A DNA stretch of 64,000 nucleotides from Collimonas sp. OK307 (lineage in GTDB: Bacteria > Pseudomonadota > Gammaproteobacteria > Burkholderiales > Burkholderiaceae_D), in assembly GCF_900113705.1 (NCBI RefSeq), contig NZ_FOQI01000008.1, positions 181,655 through 245,654 of the forward strand, in the 5' to 3' direction. The position numbers were made by a program, and so were the translations under genes. The notes beneath the pieces were generated by a model, which saw only the letters and a list, made by a program, of their open reading frames with translations, ran no database searches and was not told the DNA's origin. Of this stretch, positions 55,954 to 64,000 are shown piece after piece. Each line of letters opens with the position of its first letter. Within the stretch, counting starts at the first letter, position 1.

Positions 55954-56954
55954 TGATGAATTCGAATATAGAAGCGCTTGCCAGCCCGGTGGTTTTGCTC
56001 GAAGCCAAAAATCTGGTCAAGCATTACAGCGTATCGCAAGGTTTGTTCAAACCAAAGGCGACGGCACGCGCACTGGACGGCATCTCGTTCATTTTGCAGC
56101 CCGGTAAAACGCTGGCTGTGGTGGGTGAGTCTGGTTGCGGCAAATCCACCCTGGCGCGCCAGATCACGATGATCGAGCCGCCTACCGGTGGTGAATTGTG
56201 GATGGACGGCGCCAATATCGCCGATGCTGATAACGCTACCTTGAAACGGGTGCGTCCGCTGGTGCAAATGGTGTTTCAAAATCCCTACGCCAGCTTGAAT
56301 CCGCGCAAGAAAGTCGGGCAGATGCTGGAAGAGCCGTTGATCATCAATACCCGGCTCAACAGCAAGGAACGTGCTGACAAGGCGCAAGCCATGATGGCCA
56401 AGGTCGGCTTGCGGCCGGAACATTACAGCCGTTACCCGCACATGTTCTCCGGCGGCCAGCGCCAACGGGTGGCGATAGCGCGCGCCCTGATGCTGGATCC
56501 CAAGGTGATCGTCGCCGATGAGCCGGTGTCCGCCCTTGACGTATCGATCCAGGCCCAGGTGCTGAACCTGCTGATGGATTTGCAGCAGGCCAGCGGTGTC
56601 GCCTATCTGTTTATCTCGCATAACCTGTCGGTAGTCGAGCATATCGCCGACGACGTGCTGGTGATGTATCTCGGTAAAACCGTAGAGCACGGCAGCAAGC
56701 AGCAAGTGTTCAGCCGGCCGCTGCATCCCTATACCAAGGCGCTGCTGGCCAGCACCCCGCGCATCGATCCGGCCCAGCGCCAGCAAAAGATGATGTTGCC
56801 GGGAGAACTGCCGTCGCCATTGGCGCCGCCGCCGGGCTGCAGTTTTAATAATCGCTGCCCTTATGCAATCGAGCGCTGCCGGCAGGAAGTGCCTGCCTTG
56901 CGCGAGTTTGACGGCAGCCGGGTAGCTTGCCACCGGGTGGAAGAAATTCAATGA
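55950..56954 (+). CDS. dppF: Dipeptide ABC transporter, ATPase DppF
   Basis: A 334-residue partner ATPase with Walker [10 protein letters not shown], signature [12 protein letters not shown], Walker [13 protein letters not shown], and the Cys-rich C-terminal motif [14 protein letters not shown]. Three ATG codons in a row (55950, 55953, 55956) overlap the dppD stop. The stop overlaps the first ATG of the second binding-protein gene. Confidence 0.93.
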   Translation: MMMNSNIEALASPVVLLEAKNLVKHYSVSQGLFKPKATARALDGISFILQPGKTLAVVGESGCGKSTLARQITMIEPPTGGELWMDGANIADADNATLKRVRPLVQMVFQNPYASLNPRKKVGQMLEEPLIINTRLNSKERADKAQAMMAKVGLRPEHYSRYPHMFSGGQRQRVAIARALMLDPKVIVADEPVSALDVSIQAQVLNLLMDLQQASGVAYLFISHNLSVVEHIADDVLVMYLGKTVEHGSKQQVFSRPLHPYTKALLASTPRIDPAQRQQKMMLPGELPSPLAPPPGCSFNNRCPYAIERCRQEVPALREFDGSRVACHRVEEIQ

Positions 56955-58612
56955 CAGGAAATGGCGTGATGCAGAGCCGGAAACCAAAGAGCACGAAGCC
57001 AAAGAACAGAAAACTGAAACTCGCCGCCGCAGTCGGCATCGCCGCGCTGCTGTGCGGTACCGTCAATGCGGCGTTTGCGGCCAAGACCTTGGTGTTTTGC
57101 TCGGAGGGTAGTCCGGAGGGTTTCAACCCGCAGCTGTTCACCACCGGTACTACTTTCGACGCTTCTTCGGTGCCTTTGTACAACCGTCTGGTCGCCTTTG
57201 AGTTGGGCACCACCAAGATTATCCCGGCCCTGGCGGAATCGTGGACGGTGTCGGATGACGGCCTGACCTATACCTTCAAGCTGCGCAAAGGCGTCAAGTT
57301 CCACAGCAGCGCCAGATTCAAGCCAAGCCGCGATTTCAATGCCGACGACGTGCTGTTTTCGTTCAATCGCATGGCGGATGTCAATCATCCGTTTCATAAG
57401 CTGTCTACCGGCGCCAGCTTCAGCTACTTCCTCGACATGGGCATGGACAAGATCATCGACAAGATCGGCAAAGTCGACGACTACACCGTGGCCTTCAAGC
57501 TGAAGCATCCGGAAGCACCGTTCATCGCCAACCTGGGCATGGACTTCGCCTCGATTCTTTCCGCCGAATATGCCGACAAGATGAAGGCGGCAGGCACGCC
57601 CGACGTGATCGACCGCGATCCTGTCGGCACCGGTCCGTTCCAGTTCGTGTCCTACCAAAAAGACGCGGTGATCCGCTACAAGGCGTTCGATGCCTATTGG
57701 GATGGCCGGCCAAAACTGGATAACCTGGTTTTTGCGATCACGCCGGACGCCTCGGTGCGTTACGCCAAGCTCAAGGCCAACGAATGCCAGGTGATGGCGT
57801 TTCCCAAGCCGGCCGATATCGAATTGATGAAAACCGATCCGGCGATCACCCTGCTGACCAAGGAAGGTTTGAACGTCGGTTACATCTCGTTCAATGTAGA
57901 GAAAAAGCCATTCGATAACAAACTGGTGCGCCAGGCGCTGAACATGGCCACCGACAAACAGGCGATTCTCAAAACGGTGTATCAGGGCGCCGGTCAGATC
58001 GCCAAGAATCCGATTCCACCTACGCTCTGGTCCTACGACAACAAGATCCAGGACTACGGCTATGATCCGGTCAAGGCCAAGGCCTTGCTAGCCAAGGCTG
58101 GTTACCCCAACGGCGTAGCGGTCGAACTGTGGTACCTGCCGGTGACTCGTCCCTACAATCCGGACGGCAAGCGCATGGCCGAACTGATCCAGGCCGACTG
58201 GGCAAAGATCGGCGTCAAGGCCACTCTCGCCACCTACGAATGGACCGAGTACCTGAAGCGCAGCAAGCAAGGGGCGCAGCAGGCGATGATGTTCGGCTGG
58301 TCTGGCGACAACGGTGATCCCGATAATTTCTTTGCAACTTTGCTGGGCTGTGAGTCTGTACGCAGCGGCGGCAATACCGCGCGCTGGTGCGATAAAGGTT
58401 TCGAGGCATTGATTCAGAAAGCCAAGCTCAGCACGAACCAGGCCGAGCGCGCCAGGCTGTATGAGCAGGCGCAGGTGACGGTGCATGAAGAAGCGCCCTG
58501 GATACCGCTTGCGCACTCGCTGACGCATACACCGATTCGCAAGAATGTGATCGGTTTCAAGATGTCGGCGTTCGCGTTGCATGACTTCAGCAAGGTCGAT
58601 CTGGGCAAGTAA
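56951..58612 (+). CDS. dppA: Dipeptide ABC transporter, periplasmic binding protein (copy 2)
   Basis: A second DppA of 553 residues, highly similar to copy 1 over the whole mature length (KTLVFCSEGSPEGFNPQLFT onward), differing mainly in the signal peptide, which has a long lysine-rich start (KPKSTKPKNRKLK). ATG 56951 overlaps the dppF stop; ATG 56969 with AGGA upstream is an alternative. Having one binding protein gene at each end of the operon suggests two peptide specificities or dosage. A terminator follows. Confidence 0.93.
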   Translation: MTGNGVMQSRKPKSTKPKNRKLKLAAAVGIAALLCGTVNAAFAAKTLVFCSEGSPEGFNPQLFTTGTTFDASSVPLYNRLVAFELGTTKIIPALAESWTVSDDGLTYTFKLRKGVKFHSSARFKPSRDFNADDVLFSFNRMADVNHPFHKLSTGASFSYFLDMGMDKIIDKIGKVDDYTVAFKLKHPEAPFIANLGMDFASILSAEYADKMKAAGTPDVIDRDPVGTGPFQFVSYQKDAVIRYKAFDAYWDGRPKLDNLVFAITPDASVRYAKLKANECQVMAFPKPADIELMKTDPAITLLTKEGLNVGYISFNVEKKPFDNKLVRQALNMATDKQAILKTVYQGAGQIAKNPIPPTLWSYDNKIQDYGYDPVKAKALLAKAGYPNGVAVELWYLPVTRPYNPDGKRMAELIQADWAKIGVKATLATYEWTEYLKRSKQGAQQAMMFGWSGDNGDPDNFFATLLGCESVRSGGNTARWCDKGFEALIQKAKLSTNQAERARLYEQAQVTVHEEAPWIPLAHSLTHTPIRKNVIGFKMSAFALHDFSKVDLGK

Positions 58613-58624
58613 ATTTGCCGGCGA

Positions 58625-58653
58625 GCGATGCAAGGTGCAACGCCTTGCATCGC
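58625..58653 (+). terminator. Terminator of the dpp operon
   Basis: GCGATGCAAGG (58625-58635) pairs perfectly with CCTTGCATCGC (58643-58653) across seven bases, followed by T-rich DNA (ATTAATCCTTATTTTG). It lies 13 bp past the second dppA stop. Confidence 0.75.
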
Positions 58654-58697
58654 ATTAATCCTTATTTTGTTGTATTTGTTGCAATTTCGATCGCTGA

Positions 58698-60071
<1,374 letters not shown>

Positions 60072-60116
60072 GTAATTGATTTTGCGGGGTTATTTAGCGT
60101 AGGGCAGGAGTAGTTA

Positions 60117-60159
60117 TTGACTGTGGAATGGTGCGAATAAAAAGACATTCCATAGTCAA
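60117..60159. terminator. Large stem-loop between serS and tRNA-Ser
   Basis: TTGACTGTGGAATG (60117-60130) pairs with CATTCCATAGTCAA (60146-60159), 13 Watson-Crick pairs and one G-U, with a 15-base loop. No T-run follows. It could end serS transcription or separate it from the tRNA promoter. Confidence 0.5.
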
Positions 60160-60170
60160 AAAGAGTCTGC

Positions 60171-60176
60171 TATAAT
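60171..60176 (+). promoter_or_regulatory. -10 box of tRNA-Ser promoter
   Basis: TATAAT, a perfect -10 hexamer 44 bases before the tRNA gene. The matching -35 (TTCCAT, 60148-60153) is weak. Confidence 0.5.
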
Positions 60177-60219
60177 CTTGCGCTTTGCTGCATTAAACAC
60201 AGCAAGTCGACCGAAAACC

Positions 60220-60311
<92 letters not shown>

Positions 60312-60340
60312 ATAGAGTAGTAAGTAGTCCAAAGAAGTCT

Positions 60341-60378
60341 AAAAACCCGCATCAAGCTTAGTGCTTATGCGGGTTTTT
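60341..60378 (+). terminator. Rho-independent terminator of tRNA-Ser
   Basis: AAAAACCCGCAT (60341-60352) and ATGCGGGTTTTT (60367-60378) pair fully, with an inner AAGC/GCTT extension and a T-rich tail. Its symmetry means it can also act for the leftward IclR gene. Confidence 0.88.
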
Positions 60379-60442
60379 GTTTGTCGACGGAATGCGCACT
60401 ACTTCGGCCAGTTGATCCCATACTCCTGTCGTCCTATAAGCG

Positions 60443-61276
60443 CTAACTGGCCCGTTGCATTCTTGTAACGGTAGCCCCCAACTCACCGGAGATACCGGAA
60501 GCCGCTAGCTTGACGGTGTCGATCAGCGATTGCATTCGCTTGAGCGACATATAAGGAACGGTGCTGGACACGCTGATCGCGGCGACAATCATGTGGCGGG
60601 CGTCGTAAATTGGTGCTGCGACACAGCGAATCGACGGTTCATTGTCCTCCAGGTCGAAGGCATAGCCTCCCGCCGTGTATTGACGCATCTGATCGCGAAA
60701 TTCAGTCCAGCTGCGCTTTTGCAATAGTTTGGAAGTATCGGAGTTGGCTGCCGTGTTGCGCTTCTGATAAAGATTTTTCCATTCATCCTCCTGCAATCCC
60801 AGCATCAATGCCTTGCCGACACCGGTGGTCGCGATCGGCATGCGATGGCCGACGCGTGAGCGCATTTCCAATCCCTTTTTCCCAGGAATTTTATCCAGGT
60901 AAAGCACGTCGTCGGCGTCGCGTATGGCCAGGTGAATGGTGTCGCCGGACTGTTCTGCCAGTTGGTCCAGATAGGGGCGAGCCACTACTGTCAGCGAAAT
61001 TTCTTCGCGCGCCTGAAACCCGAGCTCAATCAGCTTTGGCCCTAGCGCATAGCCGACATTCGCCGTAAAACGTAGATAGCGCTCCTGCACCAGGCAACTC
61101 GCGAGCCGGTGGGTCGTGCTACGAGTGGTGCCAACTACCCGTGAAATTTCCATCAGCTCACGCGCACCGCCGGCTACTGCTTGCAATACCGACAACCCGC
61201 GTGCCAGTGTCTGGGTGCCGGTAGTAGTGGCACTGTTTTGATCTACCTCAGTCAAGTCGGAGGGCTTACGCATCAT
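60443..61276 (-). CDS. IclR-family transcriptional regulator
   Basis: A 277-residue regulator. The winged helix is at about 23-80 (LMEISRVVGTTRSTTHRLASCLVQERYL) and the effector domain at about 100-265, with the GKKGLEMRSRVGHRMPIATTGVGKALM segment. It is divergent from the galactonate genes and probably controls them in answer to galactonate or a phosphorylated intermediate. In E. coli the equivalent regulator DgoR is of the GntR family, so this is a different regulatory solution. Tandem ATG codons at 61276 and 61273 leave the start open by one residue. Confidence 0.9.
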   Translation of the reverse strand: MMRKPSDLTEVDQNSATTTGTQTLARGLSVLQAVAGGARELMEISRVVGTTRSTTHRLASCLVQERYLRFTANVGYALGPKLIELGFQAREEISLTVVARPYLDQLAEQSGDTIHLAIRDADDVLYLDKIPGKKGLEMRSRVGHRMPIATTGVGKALMLGLQEDEWKNLYQKRNTAANSDTSKLLQKRSWTEFRDQMRQYTAGGYAFDLEDNEPSIRCVAAPIYDARHMIVAAISVSSTVPYMSLKRMQSLIDTVKLAASGISGELGATVTRMQRAS

Positions 61277-61360
61277 GAAAGTCCGGCATCGTAAAAATTC
61301 CTGTCGAAGAAGCGCATAGGATAACCGTTTAAATGAGAAACGGCGATAGAGTCATGTGTT

Positions 61361-61394
61361 ATTTGAATCAAATACTATATATTGGGATTTGATT
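61361..61394. promoter_or_regulatory. Candidate IclR operator
   Basis: ATTTGAATCAAAT (61361-61373) is a perfect 13-bp palindrome, and a further half site ATTTGATT lies at 61387-61394. They stand just upstream of the dgoK -35 box in the divergent region. Confidence 0.5.
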
Positions 61395-61401
61395 TCATAT
61401 A

Positions 61402-61430
61402 TTGACAGCTTGGGTAACTTCAAATAAAGT
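61402..61430 (+). promoter_or_regulatory. Sigma-70 promoter of the dgo operon
   Basis: TTGACA (61402-61407, perfect), 17 bases, TAAAGT (61425-61430). The expected transcript start near 61437 leaves only about 10 bases before ATG 61447. Confidence 0.65.
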
Positions 61431-61446
61431 ACATCAAAATACTCCC

Positions 61447-62538
61447 ATGGAATCTTTTTCAAACAAATTGATGAATCAGGCACAAGGTCAAACACAGCTA
61501 ATCGCACTCGACTGGGGTACTTCGTCGTTGCGGGCTTATCGTCTCGGCGTGGGCGGTCAGGTATTGGAGTTGCGCGCGTTGCCGTGGGGCGTGATGCGCC
61601 TGCCGGAGGTTGGATCAGCCGAAAATTCCGGCGCGGATGGCAAGGAGGGGTTTGAGTTGGCGTTTGAACAAGCTTGCGGTGATTGGCTCCGTGCCGAGCC
61701 GCACGCCCCGGTGATTGCGGCCGGGATGGTCGGCAGCCGGGAGGGCTGGCGCGAAGCGCCTTACCTGTCGATACCGATTGCGGTCGATCAGATCGGCAGC
61801 ACGCTGAGCACTGTACGCACCCGTGCCGGCCAGGTCATACATATCGTACCAGGCCTGATCCAGAATTCGGCGCTGCCGGACGTCATCCGAGGTGAGGAAA
61901 CTCAGGTGATCGGTGCGCTCGGCATGCTCGATTTCGATAAGGATAGCTCACGCGCAGAACAACCAGATGAGCAGGACGAGGTCCTGATCGGCTTGCCCGG
62001 CACCCATTCCAAATGGGTTCAGGTACGCCGGCAGCATCGTGAAATGGAAAGTCGCATCGAGCATTTCAGCACATTCATGACTGGCGACGTGTACGCAGCG
62101 CTATGCGCGCACACCATTCTGGCACGCGGCATGCAAGCCAGCGAAGTCAGCCGCAGCGATCACGGTGCGTTCGACCGCGGCGCCCTGGTGGCGCAAACAC
62201 CGGCCGGACGCGCCGGCGTCCTGTCGACCATCTTCAGCACACGCACACTAGGCCTGACCGGTGTGCTGGATGCAGCAGGCCAACGCGAGTATCTGTCAGG
62301 GTTACTGATCGGCCATGAAGTAGCAGCATTACAAATTTTATTGACGAAGCAACGCCATCAGTTCCCGCGCGTGATACTGATCGGCGATGCTGCGTTGTGC
62401 GAACGTTACGTGCGAGTCCTCAAAGCATATGGCATTGATCAAGTCGAAGTAGCGGAGCAAGCAACAGAACGCGGTTTGTGGCAACTGGCGTTGGCTGCGG
62501 GTCTGCTGACTCGTATATCAACCATAACCAAAGAATGA
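61447..62538 (+). CDS. dgoK: 2-dehydro-3-deoxygalactonokinase
   Basis: Phosphorylates 2-keto-3-deoxygalactonate to the 6-phosphate, second step of the DeLey-Doudoroff galactonate route. A 363-residue ASKHA-fold sugar kinase: the phosphate-1 loop IALDWGTSSLRAYRL near 22-36, the PGTHSKWV segment near 190 and FSTFMTGDVYAAL near 215 are family marks. ATG 61447 is used; ATG 61471 gives 355 residues and a longer leader after the promoter and may be the real start. Neither has a clear ribosome site. It is one base ahead of dgoA. Confidence 0.92.
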   Translation: MESFSNKLMNQAQGQTQLIALDWGTSSLRAYRLGVGGQVLELRALPWGVMRLPEVGSAENSGADGKEGFELAFEQACGDWLRAEPHAPVIAAGMVGSREGWREAPYLSIPIAVDQIGSTLSTVRTRAGQVIHIVPGLIQNSALPDVIRGEETQVIGALGMLDFDKDSSRAEQPDEQDEVLIGLPGTHSKWVQVRRQHREMESRIEHFSTFMTGDVYAALCAHTILARGMQASEVSRSDHGAFDRGALVAQTPAGRAGVLSTIFSTRTLGLTGVLDAAGQREYLSGLLIGHEVAALQILLTKQRHQFPRVILIGDAALCERYVRVLKAYGIDQVEVAEQATERGLWQLALAAGLLTRISTITKE

Positions 62539-62539
62539 C

Positions 62540-63163
62540 ATGCTAAAAAATGCAATGAAACAATGTGGTTTGATCGCGATCCTGCGCGGCGTTCAGCCGC
62601 ACGAAGTGGCAGCGATCGGTTTGAAACTGTACGAAGCCGGTTTCCGGATCATTGAGGTGCCGCTCAACTCGCCACAGCCTTTCGACAGCATCCGCATCCT
62701 GCGCAACGGCTTGCCGGCAGACTGCGTAATCGGTGCCGGCACCGTATTGACGCCCGATCAGGTGGCAGCAGTTAAACGGGCCGGCGGCGAGATCATCGTG
62801 ATGCCGCATAGCGACCCGTTGGTGATCGCTGCCGCCAAACAGGCCGGGCTGGCTTGCGCGCCGGGAGTTGCCACGGTAACGGAAGCATTTGCCGCGCTTG
62901 CTGCAGGCGCGGATGTATTGAAAATGTTCCCCGCCGAACAAATGGGGCCGAACGTGGTCAAGGCATGGCGCGCAGTCATTCCGGCTACGGTTGCATTGAT
63001 TCCGGTAGGTGGTATCACGCCCGAAAATTTGGCAACTTTTGTTAGCTCAGGTGCATCCGGTTTTGGCTTGGGCTCGGCGCTCTATAAACCAGGCCTGAGC
63101 GCCGAGCAGGTCGCCCAGAATGCCGCCAACTTCGTTGCCGCCTGGCGCTCTACGCAACATTGA
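62540..63163 (+). CDS. dgoA: 2-dehydro-3-deoxy-6-phosphogalactonate aldolase
   Basis: A 207-residue class I aldolase splitting KDPGal to pyruvate and glyceraldehyde 3-phosphate. The Schiff-base Lys128 is in DVLKMFPAEQ and Glu39 in RIIEVPLNSP, the general base. The substrate phosphate site GGITPEN follows. The fit is better to DgoA than to the gluconate aldolase Eda, which usually has different surroundings (LKFFPAE). Third step of the operon, directly after dgoK. Confidence 0.93.
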   Translation: MLKNAMKQCGLIAILRGVQPHEVAAIGLKLYEAGFRIIEVPLNSPQPFDSIRILRNGLPADCVIGAGTVLTPDQVAAVKRAGGEIIVMPHSDPLVIAAAKQAGLACAPGVATVTEAFAALAAGADVLKMFPAEQMGPNVVKAWRAVIPATVALIPVGGITPENLATFVSSGASGFGLGSALYKPGLSAEQVAQNAANFVAAWRSTQH

Positions 63164-63228
63164 AAATTAATCTGATTAAAAAAATGGCGTGGCGTTGAGC
63201 TGACGTCTCCATAAAAGAGAACGCAACA

Positions 63229-64000
63229 ATGAAGATCACCAAACTGACCACTTACATCGTACCGCCGCGCTGGTGTTTCCTTAAAATAGAAACCGATGAA
63301 GGTGTAGTCGGCTGGGGCGAACCGGTAGTTGAAGGCCGCGCTCACAGCGTCGCCGCAGCGGTGGAAGAGTTATCCGATTACCTGATCGGGAAGGATCCGC
63401 GCCATATCGAAGATCACTGGACGGTGTTGTACCGCGGCGGTTTTTATCGCGGCGGCGCCATTCACATGAGCGCATTGGCCGGTATCGACCAGGCGCTGTG
63501 GGATATCAAGGGCAAGGCGCTTGGCGTGTCGGTCAGCCAGTTGCTGGGCGGCCCGGTGCGCGACAGCATCCGCGTGTATTCCTGGATCGGCGGCGATCGT
63601 CCTGCCGATACGGCAGCGGCGGCCAGGGAGGCTGTAGCACGCGGCTTCACCGCAGTGAAGATGAACGGCACCGAAGAACTGCAGTTCGTCGATTCGTATG
63701 AAAAAGTGGAAGCGACGCTCGCCAACGTCGCGGCGGTGCGTGAGGCGGTCGGCCCGCATATCGGCATCGGCGTCGATTTTCATGGCCGGGTGCACAAGCC
63801 GATGGCAAAGGTCCTGATCAAGGAACTGGATCCGTACAAACTGATGTTCATCGAAGAACCGGTGCTCAGTGAAAACTACGAAGCTCTGAAAGAACTGGCA
63901 CCGCTGACCAGTATCCCGATCGCACTGGGCGAGCGGCTGTATTCCCGTTGGGATTTCAAGCGCATCCTGAGCGAAGGTTATGTCGACATCATCCAGCCCG
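63229..64000 (+). CDS. dgoD: D-galactonate dehydratase, 5' part (cut by window end)
   Basis: First enzyme of galactonate breakdown, making 2-keto-3-deoxygalactonate. The first 257 of about 382 expected residues are visible. Metal ligands are Asp183 (VDFHG), Glu209 (FIEEP) and Glu235 (LGERL), and His185 is the catalytic base, the numbers known for E. coli DgoD. The N-terminal capping domain ([21 protein letters not shown]) is typical. The frame is open to the last base, so the partial state is due only to the window. Confidence 0.94.
   Translation, partial: MKITKLTTYIVPPRWCFLKIETDEGVVGWGEPVVEGRAHSVAAAVEELSDYLIGKDPRHIEDHWTVLYRGGFYRGGAIHMSALAGIDQALWDIKGKALGVSVSQLLGGPVRDSIRVYSWIGGDRPADTAAAAREAVARGFTAVKMNGTEELQFVDSYEKVEATLANVAAVREAVGPHIGIGVDFHGRVHKPMAKVLIKELDPYKLMFIEEPVLSENYEALKELAPLTSIPIALGERLYSRWDFKRILSEGYVDIIQP

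Overview
The window is about 57% GC, densely coded chromosomal DNA from a betaproteobacterium, most probably Burkholderiales/Oxalobacteraceae (Collimonas- or Herbaspirillum-like). This placement rests on recalled family resemblance (the porin type, the SfnB/DszA pair, NCS1 and hydantoin-racemase genes, the P-II protein) and not on a search. I saw no prophage, insertion sequence, CRISPR array or rRNA. One tRNA gene, tRNA-Ser(CGA), lies directly behind serS.

Layout. (1) 0.37-4.1 kb: D-glucarate/galactarate catabolism (kdgD, glucarate dehydratase, MFS uptake). (2) 4.2-8.1 kb: a FemAB-like acyltransferase, NAD synthetase and a P-II nitrogen sensor. (3) 8.4-12.2 kb: an organosulfur-type operon with two tandem SfnB-like flavoproteins and an NtaA/DszA-type monooxygenase. 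(4) 12.2-13.6 kb: a CPA1 cation/proton antiporter. (5) 14.0-24.9 kb: a tightly coupled three-gene surface locus: a 2107-residue secreted DUF11-repeat protein with five exact 141-residue tandem units and an SdrD-B-like end, a 1161-residue outer-membrane beta-barrel protein, and an OmpA-type lipoprotein. This is the best candidate for an undescribed system. (6) 24.9-32.4 kb: a crotonase lacking both catalytic glutamates, a MarR-GNAT fusion with two palindromic operators, two spermidine-synthase-like proteins with a YkgJ protein, a SulP transporter and a ribbon-helix-helix regulator sharing an operator-like sequence, and a radical-SAM gene behind a near-perfect LexA box. (7) 32.4-39.5 kb: Smr protein, trxB, ftsK, lolA, ferredoxin, rarA. 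(8) 39.5-58.6 kb: a nitrogen-acquisition block. (9) 58.8-60.3 kb: serS and tRNA-Ser. (10) 60.4-64 kb: IclR regulator and D-galactonate catabolism (dgoK, dgoA, and dgoD cut by the window end).

How it works together. The order ftsK-lolA-rarA-serS is a core arrangement known from E. coli. Here about 19 kb of accessory genes sit between rarA and serS. That block holds a GntR regulator, a porin, an NCS1 transporter, a hydantoin racemase, a second Asp/Glu racemase, a D-amino-acid-dehydrogenase-like flavoprotein, a polar amino acid ABC transporter, an XRE-cupin regulator, an M24 aminopeptidase and a dipeptide ABC operon with duplicated binding proteins. Two sigma-54-type promoter sequences, before the porin and before the aminopeptidase, fit nitrogen-limited expression. 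The sugar-acid genes at both ends suggest use of plant-derived uronic and aldonic acids.
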